DNA of 64,000 nucleotides from Bacteroidetes bacterium GWF2_41_31 (GTDB lineage Bacteria; Bacteroidota; Bacteroidia; Bacteroidales; F082): NCBI GenBank assembly GCA_001769215.1, contig MEOL01000026.1, positions 1 to 64,000 of the forward strand, read 5' to 3'. Shown piece by piece: positions 33,278 to 45,072 of this stretch (position 1 is its first letter; each line of letters starts with the position of its first letter). The notes under the pieces were generated by a model. It saw only the letters and a program-made list of their open reading frames with translations, ran no database searches and was not told where the DNA came from. The position numbers and the translations under genes were made by a program.

Positions 33278-35245
33278 TTAGAAATTATCTTTGATTGTTA
33301 TCGCCGTGCGCCGGTTCATGGCCCTGCCCTGCTCGTTTTGGTTGGTGGCCAGTGGTTTGGTATCTCCCACTCCCTCCGATGTGATCCTCCCGGATTCAAT
33401 TCCGTGGTTTACCAGGTAGGCAAGCACTGACTTGGCACGCTTCCTCGATAGTTCAAGATTAAAAGACGCAGTCCCGATACTATCGGTATGCCCGGTAACC
33501 AGAACGCCAATAGTTGGGTTATCCAAAAGAAAATTGGCCAGGCGATCCAGCTCTGGCTTCGAGGGAGGCAATAATTTGTCGCTGTTAAAATTGAAAAAGA
33601 TATTGTTTAGGTTCATAGAAACACCTGACTTAACAGGCTGAAGAGCGTACACTTTATCGATATGGGGTTTATTGGAAGTGTTTTCAATTACTATCTGCTC
33701 CGAATAAAACAGGTATCCTTTCTTTGAAATATGAAAGGTATAGTTGTTTTTTGGATTTAAAACAACCAAAAACTCACCTGTAATCGGATCCGTTTTTAGG
33801 TTTATTTGTTCAATCACCGCGGGAAGTGTCAGTATCTCCACCTCAGCTTCCAATGGCTTGCCTGTCATTTTATCCACCACAATTCCGGCCAGTAACACTA
33901 TGGATTGCGGAGCCACCGTTTTCGGGATCGGGAAGTCCCAAATATCCATACCACCCATTCCGCCTTCACGATTTGAAGAAATCCAACCATGCGTACCCAT
34001 CAGGTTTACAAACAGGTTCACTTCATCATAGCTGGTGTTGATCGGAACGCCCATATTTCTGGCTCCGCTCCACCTGCCGGCTTCATCCTTTTTAACGAAA
34101 TACATGTCATAGCCTCCCAAACCGGGATGACCGTTTGACGAAAAATAAAGTGTCTGTCCATCACCATGGATAAAAGGTGCCATTTCATCACCTGCCGTGT
34201 TGATGCTATCGCCTAAGTTAACCGGTGTGCCCCATCCCTTTTCAGGAATATAATTCGATTTCCAGATGTCAGCACCTCCTTTTCCACCCTCTCGTTTGGA
34301 AGTAAAATAAATTGTTGTTCCATCCGCTGAAATCACAGGTTGCGATTCCCATCCCGTTGTATTGATGCGCGCGTTAAAGGCCACCGGGGTTTGCCAGGAT
34401 TGACCGATCCTGTTGGAGTAATAAATATCGCAACTTCCTTTGCCATCAGGCCAATAACAACCTGTGAACAACATGCTGCGCCCGTCAGCACTCATACTCA
34501 TTCCACCGGCATTGTATCCGTCAGCCCAGGGAAGCTGCATGGCTTGAGGCCGGGTCCAGGAGGTATCCGTATAATGGGCTACAAAAAATCCTTCGGCGTA
34601 CATTTCCTTACCTTCAATTAGTGTATCACGGCGGGTTTTTCTGGTGATCACCATCATTTGATCGTCAGCCGTTAAAAAATTGACAAACTCATCAGACGAT
34701 GTATTCATGATTTTGCCTGTATTTTTTATATTAACATCTGACGGCTCTGACTCAAGTTTCGAAGCTACGAGGGTTATTTTTAACGCTTTGGAAACCACAC
34801 TATTTTGGATGGAATCCAGATGATTGAGCGCTTGATAGCTCTTATAGTACTTTGCCGCGAGCCGATAGTCCGCAACATCGTAAGCCAATGTGCCCATGGA
34901 AAAGTACATCTGAGGATATTTTAAAGAATCGATAGAAAAGGCCCTTTGAAAAGCGGCAAGTGCTTTATCAGGATGCTGCCCCTCCTGCCACATTTCTGCC
35001 AAAAAAAGCCATCCCTCGATAAAATTTTCATCTATTTTTAATGCCTGCTTCAAGGCGTCAATAGCTAGTTCAGGGTTTCGTTGGATGGCATGTTGCTCTG
35101 CCTGATTGTATAGTTTCTGTGCCTTTTTACTCCGGGTAGATAAGTTTAGCTCCTGCCCATAAAGTCCGGTGACAGTAACCACGACAACCAGAAAAATGAC
35201 TGCCATCGCTCTTAACATTCGTGCAATTTTATCCGGTTCCTTCAT
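33278..35245 (-). CDS. PorE-like TPR/PD40/OmpA protein, probable T9SS component
   Basis: 655 aa. Hydrophobic signal segment AVIFLVVVVTVTGLYGQ. TPR repeats (about 35-140: AQKLYNQAEQHAIQRNPELAIDALKQAL..). A PD40 beta-propeller (about 195-440; repeated 'ADGRSMLFTG', 'ADGTTIYFTSKREGG', 'GDGQTLYFSSNGHPG'). A carboxypeptidase-regulatory domain (GIVVDKMTGKPLEAEVEI). An OmpA domain (VTGHTDSIGTASFNLELSRKRA). This order is that of PorE (PG1058) of the type IX secretion system, which links the OM ring to peptidoglycan. No lipobox Cys is seen. Paralogues with the same domain order exist in Bacteroidota, so the assignment to PorE itself is probable, not certain. Confidence 0.8.
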   Translation of the reverse strand: MKEPDKIARMLRAMAVIFLVVVVTVTGLYGQELNLSTRSKKAQKLYNQAEQHAIQRNPELAIDALKQALKIDENFIEGWLFLAEMWQEGQHPDKALAAFQRAFSIDSLKYPQMYFSMGTLAYDVADYRLAAKYYKSYQALNHLDSIQNSVVSKALKITLVASKLESEPSDVNIKNTGKIMNTSSDEFVNFLTADDQMMVITRKTRRDTLIEGKEMYAEGFFVAHYTDTSWTRPQAMQLPWADGYNAGGMSMSADGRSMLFTGCYWPDGKGSCDIYYSNRIGQSWQTPVAFNARINTTGWESQPVISADGTTIYFTSKREGGKGGADIWKSNYIPEKGWGTPVNLGDSINTAGDEMAPFIHGDGQTLYFSSNGHPGLGGYDMYFVKKDEAGRWSGARNMGVPINTSYDEVNLFVNLMGTHGWISSNREGGMGGMDIWDFPIPKTVAPQSIVLLAGIVVDKMTGKPLEAEVEILTLPAVIEQINLKTDPITGEFLVVLNPKNNYTFHISKKGYLFYSEQIVIENTSNKPHIDKVYALQPVKSGVSMNLNNIFFNFNSDKLLPPSKPELDRLANFLLDNPTIGVLVTGHTDSIGTASFNLELSRKRAKSVLAYLVNHGIESGRITSEGVGDTKPLATNQNEQGRAMNRRTAITIKDNF

Positions 35246-35440
35246 TTATTTTGATACTCAAAAACATAAACTACCTAAGACCAACAATTCTGAGATATTT
35301 TTTAATAATTGAGGCTAAAGTATATTAAATCGGGGTTTTTTGCGTTTTTTCAACAGGGATTTTGTTAATAAAATAACTTACCCCGGCCAAACCACGATGG
35401 TGCAAAGTTTAGTTTTACTCTATTTTAGATCCGAATTCAA

Positions 35441-38400
35441 ATGAAGTTAAAATCACTGATTCCCTTTACTTTCTTTTTCATTTTCCTGATTATTAACAGC
35501 ATCCCTGCACAGGAAACGGTCTATCGGATGCCTCCTTCAGAAACCTACCGCAACGCGCTGACGTTGTTTGAACAACAGAACTATGGCGCTGCCAGACAAA
35601 TGTTTGCACAGGCAATGCAGGAAGAAAAAGACAAGCAAGGGGCCTTTTTTGAAAATGCGGCCTATTACAGCATCGTTTGTGCCGTAGAACTTGAAGACAA
35701 GGATGCTTATAATCAGGCGTTGATTTTCGCTGCAACCTACCCAGGAAGTGCCTGGATACCTTCCATTCATTTTCAATTGGGTCAGCTCCTGTTTAAGGAC
35801 AAAAAATACGATGATGCATTGGAAATGTTTCAACAAATTTCACCACAGCAATTAACGGCAGATCAACGGACTGAGTATTATTACCAAATTGGTTACAGTC
35901 AAATGAAGTTAAACAGGTACGACGCAGCCATTGCTAATTTCACCAAAATAACCGGATCAAAAACAGAATACGGCAGGGCTGCTAACTACTACTACGCCCA
36001 CCTGCAATATATGAAGGGCAACTATGATGAGGCATTGAAGGGATTTAAAGCCATCGAAAACGACAGGAGATTTAAAAAATACGTGCCCAACTACCTCATG
36101 CATATTTATTATATCCAGGGACAATTTGAAAAAGTGGTTGACGAAGGGAAACTCTATTTTGAATCGGCAGACAAAACCACCAGGAAGGAGTTGGCCCGGT
36201 TGCTTGGAAATGCCTATTACAACCTCAAAGATTATAAACATGCGTTGGAATATTATACCGAATATGAAAACGGGGGCAGGCATGACCAGAGCCCCGGCGA
36301 ACAATACCGTATCGGGTATACTAAATTTGTGAATGGCAAGGAAGCCGCTGCCATCCCCAATTTCCAGGAAGCAACCAAGGAAGGCGGTACCATGGAACAA
36401 AATGCCTGGTATCATTTAGGATTTTGCTATTTGTCAACCGATCAGCAGAAGTTTGCACAAAATGCGTTTTTAAAGGCATACAAACTGAAAAACGATCCAC
36501 TGCTAACCGCTGACGCGTTATTTAATTATGTTAAAACAACCATTACACTGGGCGGCGATCCATATAACGACCCGGTGAGTACCATCGAAGAATTTATAAA
36601 AGAAAACCCGGGAACATCAGAATCGAACCAGGCATACACCCTGCTTTCACAATTGTATTTAAGCAGTCGCAACTACGATGCCGCTATCCTGTCGATTGAA
36701 AAAACCAATCGGCCAGACAAACAATTACAGAAGGTTTATCAGCAAATAACTTACAATCAGGGAATAGAATGTTTTAATCGGGGTGCTTACAACGATGCAC
36801 TGAGTTATTTTGAGAAATCGCAGACTTATCCCATTGATGGACGACTCATGGCCTTAAGCATGTTTTGGCAAGGCGACACCTATTACAGATTAAAGCAATT
36901 TGACCTGGCCATGCGAAAATTTTCAGCCTTTCTAAAAATGCGTGAAGCCGGTCAAACTGATTTGATGTCGACGGCCCAATATAACATGGCTTATGCCTCT
37001 TTTAACCAGAAGGATTACTCCCTTGCTATTCGTGATTTTGAAAAATTCCTCTCCGGTTCGCCGGCACAGAAAAATCTGATAGCAGATGCCTGGTTAAGAC
37101 TTGCTGACAGCTATTTTATCTTAAAGCAGTATTCCACAGCCATGCAATGGTATCGAAAGGTGATCGATGCGAACAGCCGTGATGCTGATTATGCTTTATA
37201 CCAATTAGCTACCTGTTATGGATCGGCGGGTAATTTTCAGCAAAAAACAAATTCCCTAACCCAACTCACCGAACGGTACAAAGCATCGAATTATTACGAT
37301 GATGCCTTGTACGAAACAGCTTCTACTTACCTGATTATGAATGATCAAAGACTGGCAATCAACTATTTTAACCGATTGGTAAAGGAAAAGCCAACCAGCA
37401 ACCTGGCAAAAAAAGCCCTGGTGAAAATGGGCTTTCTTTATTACAAGAACAACCAGTTTGAAGAGGCCATAAAAGTTCTTAAACAGGTTGTAGACCGGTA
37501 TCCTGCTTCATTGGAAGCCAAAGAAGCGCTGAATACGCTACAAAGTATATTCATGGACATGGGAAAAGTTGATCAATACTTAACCTATGCCAAGGGCCTC
37601 GACTTCGTTCAAATCTCCACCAGTCAGGAAGACTCGCTGACGTTCACCTCAGGGGAAAACTATTATCTAAACAATGAATGCGACAAGGCCATTCCTTTGT
37701 TAAATAAGTATGTGGAACAATATCCAAACGGAGGATTCGTGCTCACAGCTTATCATGAGCTCACGCAGTGCTTGGAAAAAACAGGGAAAAATCAGGAGGC
37801 ACTGGTTCTTTATGAAAAGATTGCTTCGTTACCCGAAAACCAATATACCGCTGAAGCACTGGTAAAATCAGCCAGAGCAGCTTTTGCCGGTGGTGATTAT
37901 GGTAAATCGCAGTTGTATTACGGGCGGCTTTCAGAAATGGATAACAATTCTTCGATGTGGCTCGAATCACTCGACGGCGTGATGCAGAGCGCCTACCTTA
38001 ATGGTGATAATCCGGGAGCCAAAAAAGCCGCAACAGAGTTGTTGATGACCGAAAGGGTGGGTAACGATCAGATTATTAACGCTCATTTTTTATTGGGCAA
38101 AATAGCCATGTCGGAAAACAATCAGGCCCAGGCCTTAAAAGAGTTTACTATCACCACCAATCTATCCGCCGGAGAAAAAGGAGCCGAATCGAAGTACCAT
38201 GTGGCACTGATCAACTACCGTGCAAACAAACTTGAAGAGGCTGAAAACGAGGTGTATGAACTTTCTGAAAAATATCCCTCCTCCGATTACTGGATTGCCA
38301 AAGCCTTTATCCTGCTGGCAGATATTTATGTTGGCCGCGACAATATTTTTCAGGCTGAACAAACGCTACAAAGCGTGATAGAAAATTATAAAGGGGAGGA

Positions 38401-38512
38401 TCTTAAAAAAATAGCCGTTGAAAAGCTTGAGCGTCTTCGGAAACTGAATGAGGATAGAAATGCAAAAACCGATAACGAAAATATTGAAGATAATGAAAAT
38501 GAGACAAAATAG
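35441..38512 (+). CDS. large secreted TPR-repeat protein
   Basis: 1023 aa. Signal peptide MKLKSLIPFTFFFIFLIINSIPAQ. The rest is almost entirely tetratricopeptide repeats (e.g. AANYYYAHLQYMKGNYDEALKGFK, ALFNYVKTT, KKALVKMGFLYYKNNQFEEAIKVL), ending in an acidic tail. Likely a periplasmic scaffold. It overlaps the start of the next gene, an outer-membrane barrel. A conserved pairing of such a TPR protein with a barrel next to gyrB is, as far as I recall, seen in other Bacteroidia. The partner is unknown. Confidence 0.85.
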   Translation: MKLKSLIPFTFFFIFLIINSIPAQETVYRMPPSETYRNALTLFEQQNYGAARQMFAQAMQEEKDKQGAFFENAAYYSIVCAVELEDKDAYNQALIFAATYPGSAWIPSIHFQLGQLLFKDKKYDDALEMFQQISPQQLTADQRTEYYYQIGYSQMKLNRYDAAIANFTKITGSKTEYGRAANYYYAHLQYMKGNYDEALKGFKAIENDRRFKKYVPNYLMHIYYIQGQFEKVVDEGKLYFESADKTTRKELARLLGNAYYNLKDYKHALEYYTEYENGGRHDQSPGEQYRIGYTKFVNGKEAAAIPNFQEATKEGGTMEQNAWYHLGFCYLSTDQQKFAQNAFLKAYKLKNDPLLTADALFNYVKTTITLGGDPYNDPVSTIEEFIKENPGTSESNQAYTLLSQLYLSSRNYDAAILSIEKTNRPDKQLQKVYQQITYNQGIECFNRGAYNDALSYFEKSQTYPIDGRLMALSMFWQGDTYYRLKQFDLAMRKFSAFLKMREAGQTDLMSTAQYNMAYASFNQKDYSLAIRDFEKFLSGSPAQKNLIADAWLRLADSYFILKQYSTAMQWYRKVIDANSRDADYALYQLATCYGSAGNFQQKTNSLTQLTERYKASNYYDDALYETASTYLIMNDQRLAINYFNRLVKEKPTSNLAKKALVKMGFLYYKNNQFEEAIKVLKQVVDRYPASLEAKEALNTLQSIFMDMGKVDQYLTYAKGLDFVQISTSQEDSLTFTSGENYYLNNECDKAIPLLNKYVEQYPNGGFVLTAYHELTQCLEKTGKNQEALVLYEKIASLPENQYTAEALVKSARAAFAGGDYGKSQLYYGRLSEMDNNSSMWLESLDGVMQSAYLNGDNPGAKKAATELLMTERVGNDQIINAHFLLGKIAMSENNQAQALKEFTITTNLSAGEKGAESKYHVALINYRANKLEEAENEVYELSEKYPSSDYWIAKAFILLADIYVGRDNIFQAEQTLQSVIENYKGEDLKKIAVEKLERLRKLNEDRNAKTDNENIEDNENETK

Positions 38513-40205
38513 ATCCATCCAGAACCTGCTCTTGGTTTTTTTGTTTATTCCCTTAACGGCCATCAGCCAGCAAGGTACTGACGAAATTACCCACCGTGAA
38601 GAAGTGACCATCATTGGCTCATTCGACCCTTCGATTAATGAAGCTTTTAAAATCAACCTCCAGCCCACTACCGAAATCAGTCCAAATGATGAAAAACCTT
38701 CCTTCACCTTTGAAGCGTTGGATGTTGTTCAACCTACTGAAATCGTGAGCGATCCAATCACCCCTGTGGCCATCAACCCATCCACCCGCGAAAACACTTA
38801 CAACAACATGCTGCTTGCCGGGATCGGGAGCCTGCTGACTCCCTATCTTGAGTATTTTCATTCGCATGGTCAGCGCAATCAATACCGGTTTAATGCCCAT
38901 GCACACCACATTTCTTCCTTTACTAACATCCGGGATTACCAAAAAAGTCCTTACAGCAAAAGTGGCTTCGATTTGGATTACACTAAATTTCTTAATAACC
39001 ATTTACTTAACACAGGTTTTAATTATCAATTCAATACAAACCGGTATTATGGTTATAAACCGGATGATTTCCCATCGGCAGATTTTAGCAACGATCAATT
39101 GAAACAAAATTTCAACCTGGTGGAAGCAAACGTAGGCCTAACAAGTAATTACAAGAGCAAGAAAAAATTACACCATGATTTCAACCTGAACGCGTGGTAT
39201 TATTTTGATAACTATAAATCGGTTGAAACAAGTATCAATTTCGACTTTAATGCCTTTAAAGAATATGCTTTAAGCGATTTACTCGAATACCAGCATTTAG
39301 GAATGAAGGGTCATGTTACCTATTTTGGATCTACCAACAGCATCGGTTCTGCTACCTCTATGCTGATCACTGCAACGCCTTATTTTAAAGGAAACTATGG
39401 AATGTTTAGCTTTGATGCCGGACTTCAGTTTAACTTTTTGAATACCAACTCATTTGATTTCTATTTCTATCCCATACTGCAAGCCTCAGCCAACTTAATT
39501 GATGAATCGCTCACCGCTTTCGCGGGAATTGATGGCAGTGTTGACTATCAGGGTTACAGGAAACTGACCACCTTAAATCCATGGTTAAACCCAGTTGCAA
39601 CGCTGGATTGGGATCGGGGGATGCGTGTGTTTGGAGGCTTTCGTGGTAATGTTGCTCATAAAGTTAATTATAGCATTCAGGGATCCTGGAAAAAGTTTAA
39701 CAACATGTATTTTTTCATCAATGAGCCTCAGGTCATTCCGGGTTTTATTTCCTCTTATCCGCAAAATAAATTTATCACCCTCTTCGACAAAGGAAGCCGG
39801 GTAAGTCTGGATGCGCAAATTACCTATACCGTGCAGAAATCTGTAAAAGTTTGGGTTGGCGGACAAATCAATTCCTATTCTTTGGATTCGCTAGCACAAC
39901 CCTACCATAAACCATTGAGCAATTTCCAACTGGGGGCTTCATTTGTCATCAAACAGAAGCTAACGGTAGAAACCGAGCTGTTTGGCAGCGGAAAAAGATA
40001 CGCCCTCGATGTGGCATCATTTTCAATCAATGAAGTCACCCTGGATCCCTATATTGATTTCAATTTGAGCCTGAATTATCAACTTAACGAACAATTTTCT
40101 GTCTGGCTCAGCGGCACGAATCTGTTAAACAACCAATATCAGCGGTACTATCAATATCCTGTGCAAGGTTGGCAAGTGATGGGGGGAATTGCCTACAGGT
40201 TTTGA
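38493..40205 (+). CDS. outer-membrane beta-barrel protein (TonB-receptor-like)
   Basis: 570 aa from ATG 38493, chosen because MKMRQNRS..LLLVFLFIPLTAISQQ forms a proper signal peptide; the track start at 38448 adds 15 residues overlapping the upstream gene. An N-terminal plug-like part (TIIGSFDPSINEAFKINLQP) precedes a long series of amphipathic strands with girdle aromatics. It closes with FSVWLSGTNLLNNQYQRYYQ.., and terminal YRF is typical of TonB-dependent barrels. No TonB box is evident, so it may not be a transporter. Coupled to the TPR gene by a 20-nt overlap. Confidence 0.75.
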   Translation: MKMRQNRSIQNLLLVFLFIPLTAISQQGTDEITHREEVTIIGSFDPSINEAFKINLQPTTEISPNDEKPSFTFEALDVVQPTEIVSDPITPVAINPSTRENTYNNMLLAGIGSLLTPYLEYFHSHGQRNQYRFNAHAHHISSFTNIRDYQKSPYSKSGFDLDYTKFLNNHLLNTGFNYQFNTNRYYGYKPDDFPSADFSNDQLKQNFNLVEANVGLTSNYKSKKKLHHDFNLNAWYYFDNYKSVETSINFDFNAFKEYALSDLLEYQHLGMKGHVTYFGSTNSIGSATSMLITATPYFKGNYGMFSFDAGLQFNFLNTNSFDFYFYPILQASANLIDESLTAFAGIDGSVDYQGYRKLTTLNPWLNPVATLDWDRGMRVFGGFRGNVAHKVNYSIQGSWKKFNNMYFFINEPQVIPGFISSYPQNKFITLFDKGSRVSLDAQITYTVQKSVKVWVGGQINSYSLDSLAQPYHKPLSNFQLGASFVIKQKLTVETELFGSGKRYALDVASFSINEVTLDPYIDFNLSLNYQLNEQFSVWLSGTNLLNNQYQRYYQYPVQGWQVMGGIAYRF

Positions 40206-40340
40206 TGTGAGCGACCCTTATTTTTCTTCATATCCACTGAAGTGTAAAAAGATATATTGTACTGATATATAGAACATTAATTCATAAATATTAATTGTAT
40301 TTTTATGATTATGTTATGGCTAACCAAAAGGATATTTTGT

Positions 40341-40348
40341 TAACTTTG
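40341..40348 (+). promoter_or_regulatory. -7 box of the gyrB promoter
   Basis: TAACTTTG fits TAnnTTTG and lies 36 nt upstream of the gyrB ATG. A -33 TTTG box is not clear; TTATGG is at about that distance. Confidence 0.5.
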
Positions 40349-40366
40349 CACACTTATTAAACCTGA

Positions 40367-42349
<1,983 letters not shown>

Positions 42350-42371
42350 AATCATATAGACATTCTTCCGG

Positions 42372-42404
42372 AAGCCCGTCATAATATATGTCGGGCTTTT
42401 TTTT
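42372..42404 (+). terminator. intrinsic terminator of gyrB
   Basis: AAGCCCG (42372-42378) pairs with CGGGCTT (42392-42398), loop of 13, followed by T8. Confidence 0.85.
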
Positions 42405-42451
42405 ATCAAATATTAACCCTGCACCATACCAATCCATTTGGTGATAAATTA

Positions 42452-42459
42452 TATTTTTG
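42452..42459 (+). promoter_or_regulatory. -7 box upstream of the DUF5686 gene
   Basis: TATTTTTG fits TAnnTTTG. The track's TTG start at 42457 lies inside this box, supporting ATG 42496 as the true start. Confidence 0.45.
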
Positions 42460-42495
42460 CCTCACTTTACTAAACTCTACCTACTTTTTATCATC

Positions 42496-45000
42496 ATGCA
42501 ACATGCCCCTCTAAAAATAAAATCCGCAATTTTCCTGTCGCTTTGCATGCTTGTTTTTTTATTCAGCAACAATAGCTATGCCCAGCTTACAAAAATAATG
42601 GGCACAGTAACCGATAGTGCCACAGGAGAGCCACTTCCATTTGTAAATATCGTTTTTAACGGAACCTCTATTGGCGTTACGAGTGATTTTGATGGCAACT
42701 ATTCCATCGAAACCAAAACCCCGGGCGACACCCTGACTTCCTCATTTATAGGATATCATAAAAACGCCAGGCCTGTTGCTCATGGAAAATTCCAGGTGAT
42801 TAATTTTGTCATGATTTCCCAAAATATACAACTTGAAGATGTCGTCATTCGACCCGGCGTAAACCCGGCGGAAGTAATCCTTCAGAAAATTGTAGATAAC
42901 AAGCCAAAAAACGACCCCGATCACTTCAACTCTTATCAATACGAAGCCTACACCAAAATTGAACTCGATGCCAACAACATCACCGACAAACTTAAAGAAA
43001 GAAGAATTTATCGCCCGTTTCAGTTTATATTCGACAATGTTGATACCTCCACCGTTAATGGAAAAACCTATCTCCCCATATTCTTGAGCGAGACATTGTC
43101 TGATGTTTATGCTAAAAAAGAACCCAAATCGTTTATCGAAAAAGTGAAAGCCACCAAAATCAGTGGTATCAATAATAAAAGTGCCGTACAATTGCTTGGG
43201 GATGAATTTTTTCACACCAACATTTATGACAACTACATCGAAATTTTTCAACTCAACTTTGTAAGTCCTATTGCCAATGGCAGCCTGCCGTTTTATAAAT
43301 ATTACCTGGTCGACAGCGCCTTTTTTGGAAACCTGTGGTGCTACAAAATTATGTTTAAACCCAGGCACAAACAAACACTAACATTCACCGGGAACTTTTG
43401 GGTGCACGATAGTACCTTTGCCATCAAAGAGATGGAATTGCGTATCGCCGATGATGCCAACCTCAACTATGTGAACGATTTAGTTATCAACAAGACCTTC
43501 GACCGTGTGGAAGGTCGATATTGGGTACTGACGAGAGACTATACCATCGGCGATTTTAATTTAATTGAAGACAATAAGCAAATACTGGGCTTTTTTGGTA
43601 AAAAAACCACTTCATACCGAAATTTCGTCATCAATCAACCCAAAGACAACAAATTTTATCAGGCCCCGGTAAACGTAGTGGTTGAAGATGACGCCTTAAG
43701 CAAAACAGAAGAATTCTGGACTTCCGGTCGCCATGAAAACCTCACCAAAGATGAACGAACCGTGTATTACATGATCGATACACTCAAAACCATTCCTCAA
43801 TTTAAAACCTATATTGAGATTATCGAAATGGTGCTGACCGGATATTATGTGAAGGGCAACTTTGAAATTGGGCCTTACGCTTCCATGCTTAGTTTCAACG
43901 CGGTGGAAGGAACCAGGTTCAGGATTGGTGGCAGAACCAGTAACGCCTTCAGCACCAAGATTATGCTTGGCGGATACCTTGCTTATGGCACGCTTGACAA
44001 CAAACTAAAGTATGGAGGCAATGTACTGTATATGTTAAACAAGAATCCCCGGAGGGCATTGAGCGGGTCGTTCAGATACGATATGGAACAATTGGGTGCC
44101 AGTCAAAACGCTTTCCGCGAAGACTTTTTCCTGGCATTTCTTTTCAGGAGAGAGCCGGCCAATAAGTTGTCGCTGGTTGAAGAGATAAAGGTGAGCTACG
44201 AACATGAATGGTTTACAGGGTTTAGCTCTACGTTAAACCTGAAGAACAGAAACCTGTACCCTGTTGGTGGAGCTAAGTTCGAGTATTGCTATTTGGAAGA
44301 TGGTATTCAGAAAATTGGCGAGCAAACCGCCATCACCTCAGCAGAAATAGGGCTCGATGTGCGCCTGGCTTATAAAGAAAGAATTTCGATGGGTGAATTT
44401 GAACGCATCAGCCTGGGGGCAAAATACCCCATACTCAATATCCGTTATGCCTATGGCATTCCCCATGTATTCAACAGCGATTATGAGTACACCAAAGTCC
44501 AGTTGAGTGTTAGCCATTGGTTTAATGTGTTCAATTTTGGTTGGTCAAAATTTCGCATCGAGGGAGGACGGATATGGGGAACACTTCCTTATCCCCTGCT
44601 TAAATTGCATGAAGGGAACGAAACCTACTTTTTTGATGAGGCATCATTTAATATGATGAATTACTATGAGTTTGAAAGTGATAAATACCTCAGCGTTTTT
44701 TACACTCACCATTTTAATGGTTATTTGTTGAACCGGATTCCATTATTCAGGAAACTTAAATGGCGCGAGGTGGCCTATGTAACCGGCCTTATAGGCGGAT
44801 TGGACGATGCCAACAAAACATATTCAATACATGCGGATGATATCTTGTATCCCTTAACAAAACCCTATTTTGAAGCCGGAGCAGGAATTGAAAATATTTT
44901 TAAAATTATCAGGGTGGATGCCATTTGGCGATTATCTTACCTCGACCACCCGAACGTTATACCGTTTGGCATCAGGTTTAGTTTACAATTTACTTTTTAG
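42496..45000 (+). CDS. DUF5686 / carboxypeptidase-regulatory-like outer-membrane protein
   Basis: About 834 aa from ATG 42496. That start gives signal peptide MQHAPLKIKSAIFLSLCMLVFLFSNNSYAQ, and the track start falls inside the promoter. Residues about 32-115 are a CarboxypepD_reg beta-sandwich (IMGTVTDSATGEPLPFVNIVF..GTSIGVTSDFDGNYSI). The long remainder follows the DUF5686 pattern (ADDANLNYVNDLVINKTFDRVEGRYW; GYYVKGNFEIGPYASMLSFN..GTRFRIGGRTS) and finishes with barrel strands to SLQFTF. Likely an outer-membrane barrel with a periplasmic plug-like domain; role unknown. Confidence 0.85.
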   Translation: MQHAPLKIKSAIFLSLCMLVFLFSNNSYAQLTKIMGTVTDSATGEPLPFVNIVFNGTSIGVTSDFDGNYSIETKTPGDTLTSSFIGYHKNARPVAHGKFQVINFVMISQNIQLEDVVIRPGVNPAEVILQKIVDNKPKNDPDHFNSYQYEAYTKIELDANNITDKLKERRIYRPFQFIFDNVDTSTVNGKTYLPIFLSETLSDVYAKKEPKSFIEKVKATKISGINNKSAVQLLGDEFFHTNIYDNYIEIFQLNFVSPIANGSLPFYKYYLVDSAFFGNLWCYKIMFKPRHKQTLTFTGNFWVHDSTFAIKEMELRIADDANLNYVNDLVINKTFDRVEGRYWVLTRDYTIGDFNLIEDNKQILGFFGKKTTSYRNFVINQPKDNKFYQAPVNVVVEDDALSKTEEFWTSGRHENLTKDERTVYYMIDTLKTIPQFKTYIEIIEMVLTGYYVKGNFEIGPYASMLSFNAVEGTRFRIGGRTSNAFSTKIMLGGYLAYGTLDNKLKYGGNVLYMLNKNPRRALSGSFRYDMEQLGASQNAFREDFFLAFLFRREPANKLSLVEEIKVSYEHEWFTGFSSTLNLKNRNLYPVGGAKFEYCYLEDGIQKIGEQTAITSAEIGLDVRLAYKERISMGEFERISLGAKYPILNIRYAYGIPHVFNSDYEYTKVQLSVSHWFNVFNFGWSKFRIEGGRIWGTLPYPLLKLHEGNETYFFDEASFNMMNYYEFESDKYLSVFYTHHFNGYLLNRIPLFRKLKWREVAYVTGLIGGLDDANKTYSIHADDILYPLTKPYFEAGAGIENIFKIIRVDAIWRLSYLDHPNVIPFGIRFSLQFTF

Positions 45001-45012
45001 CAAGCACAATAA

Positions 45013-45043
45013 AAAAAGCCCCATCGTAAAGAGGAGGCTTTTT
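45013..45043. terminator. bidirectional terminator between convergent genes
   Basis: AAAAAGCCcC pairs with GaGGCTTTTT; A- and T-runs on both sides allow use on both strands. Confidence 0.75.
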
Positions 45044-45072
45044 GGTAAGCATTTTTTATTCTGGTGACATCA

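Noticed and set aside
42742-43374. 210-aa minus-strand ORF inside DUF5686
   Set aside because: Antisense shadow of a clearly coding gene, no recognisable domain.
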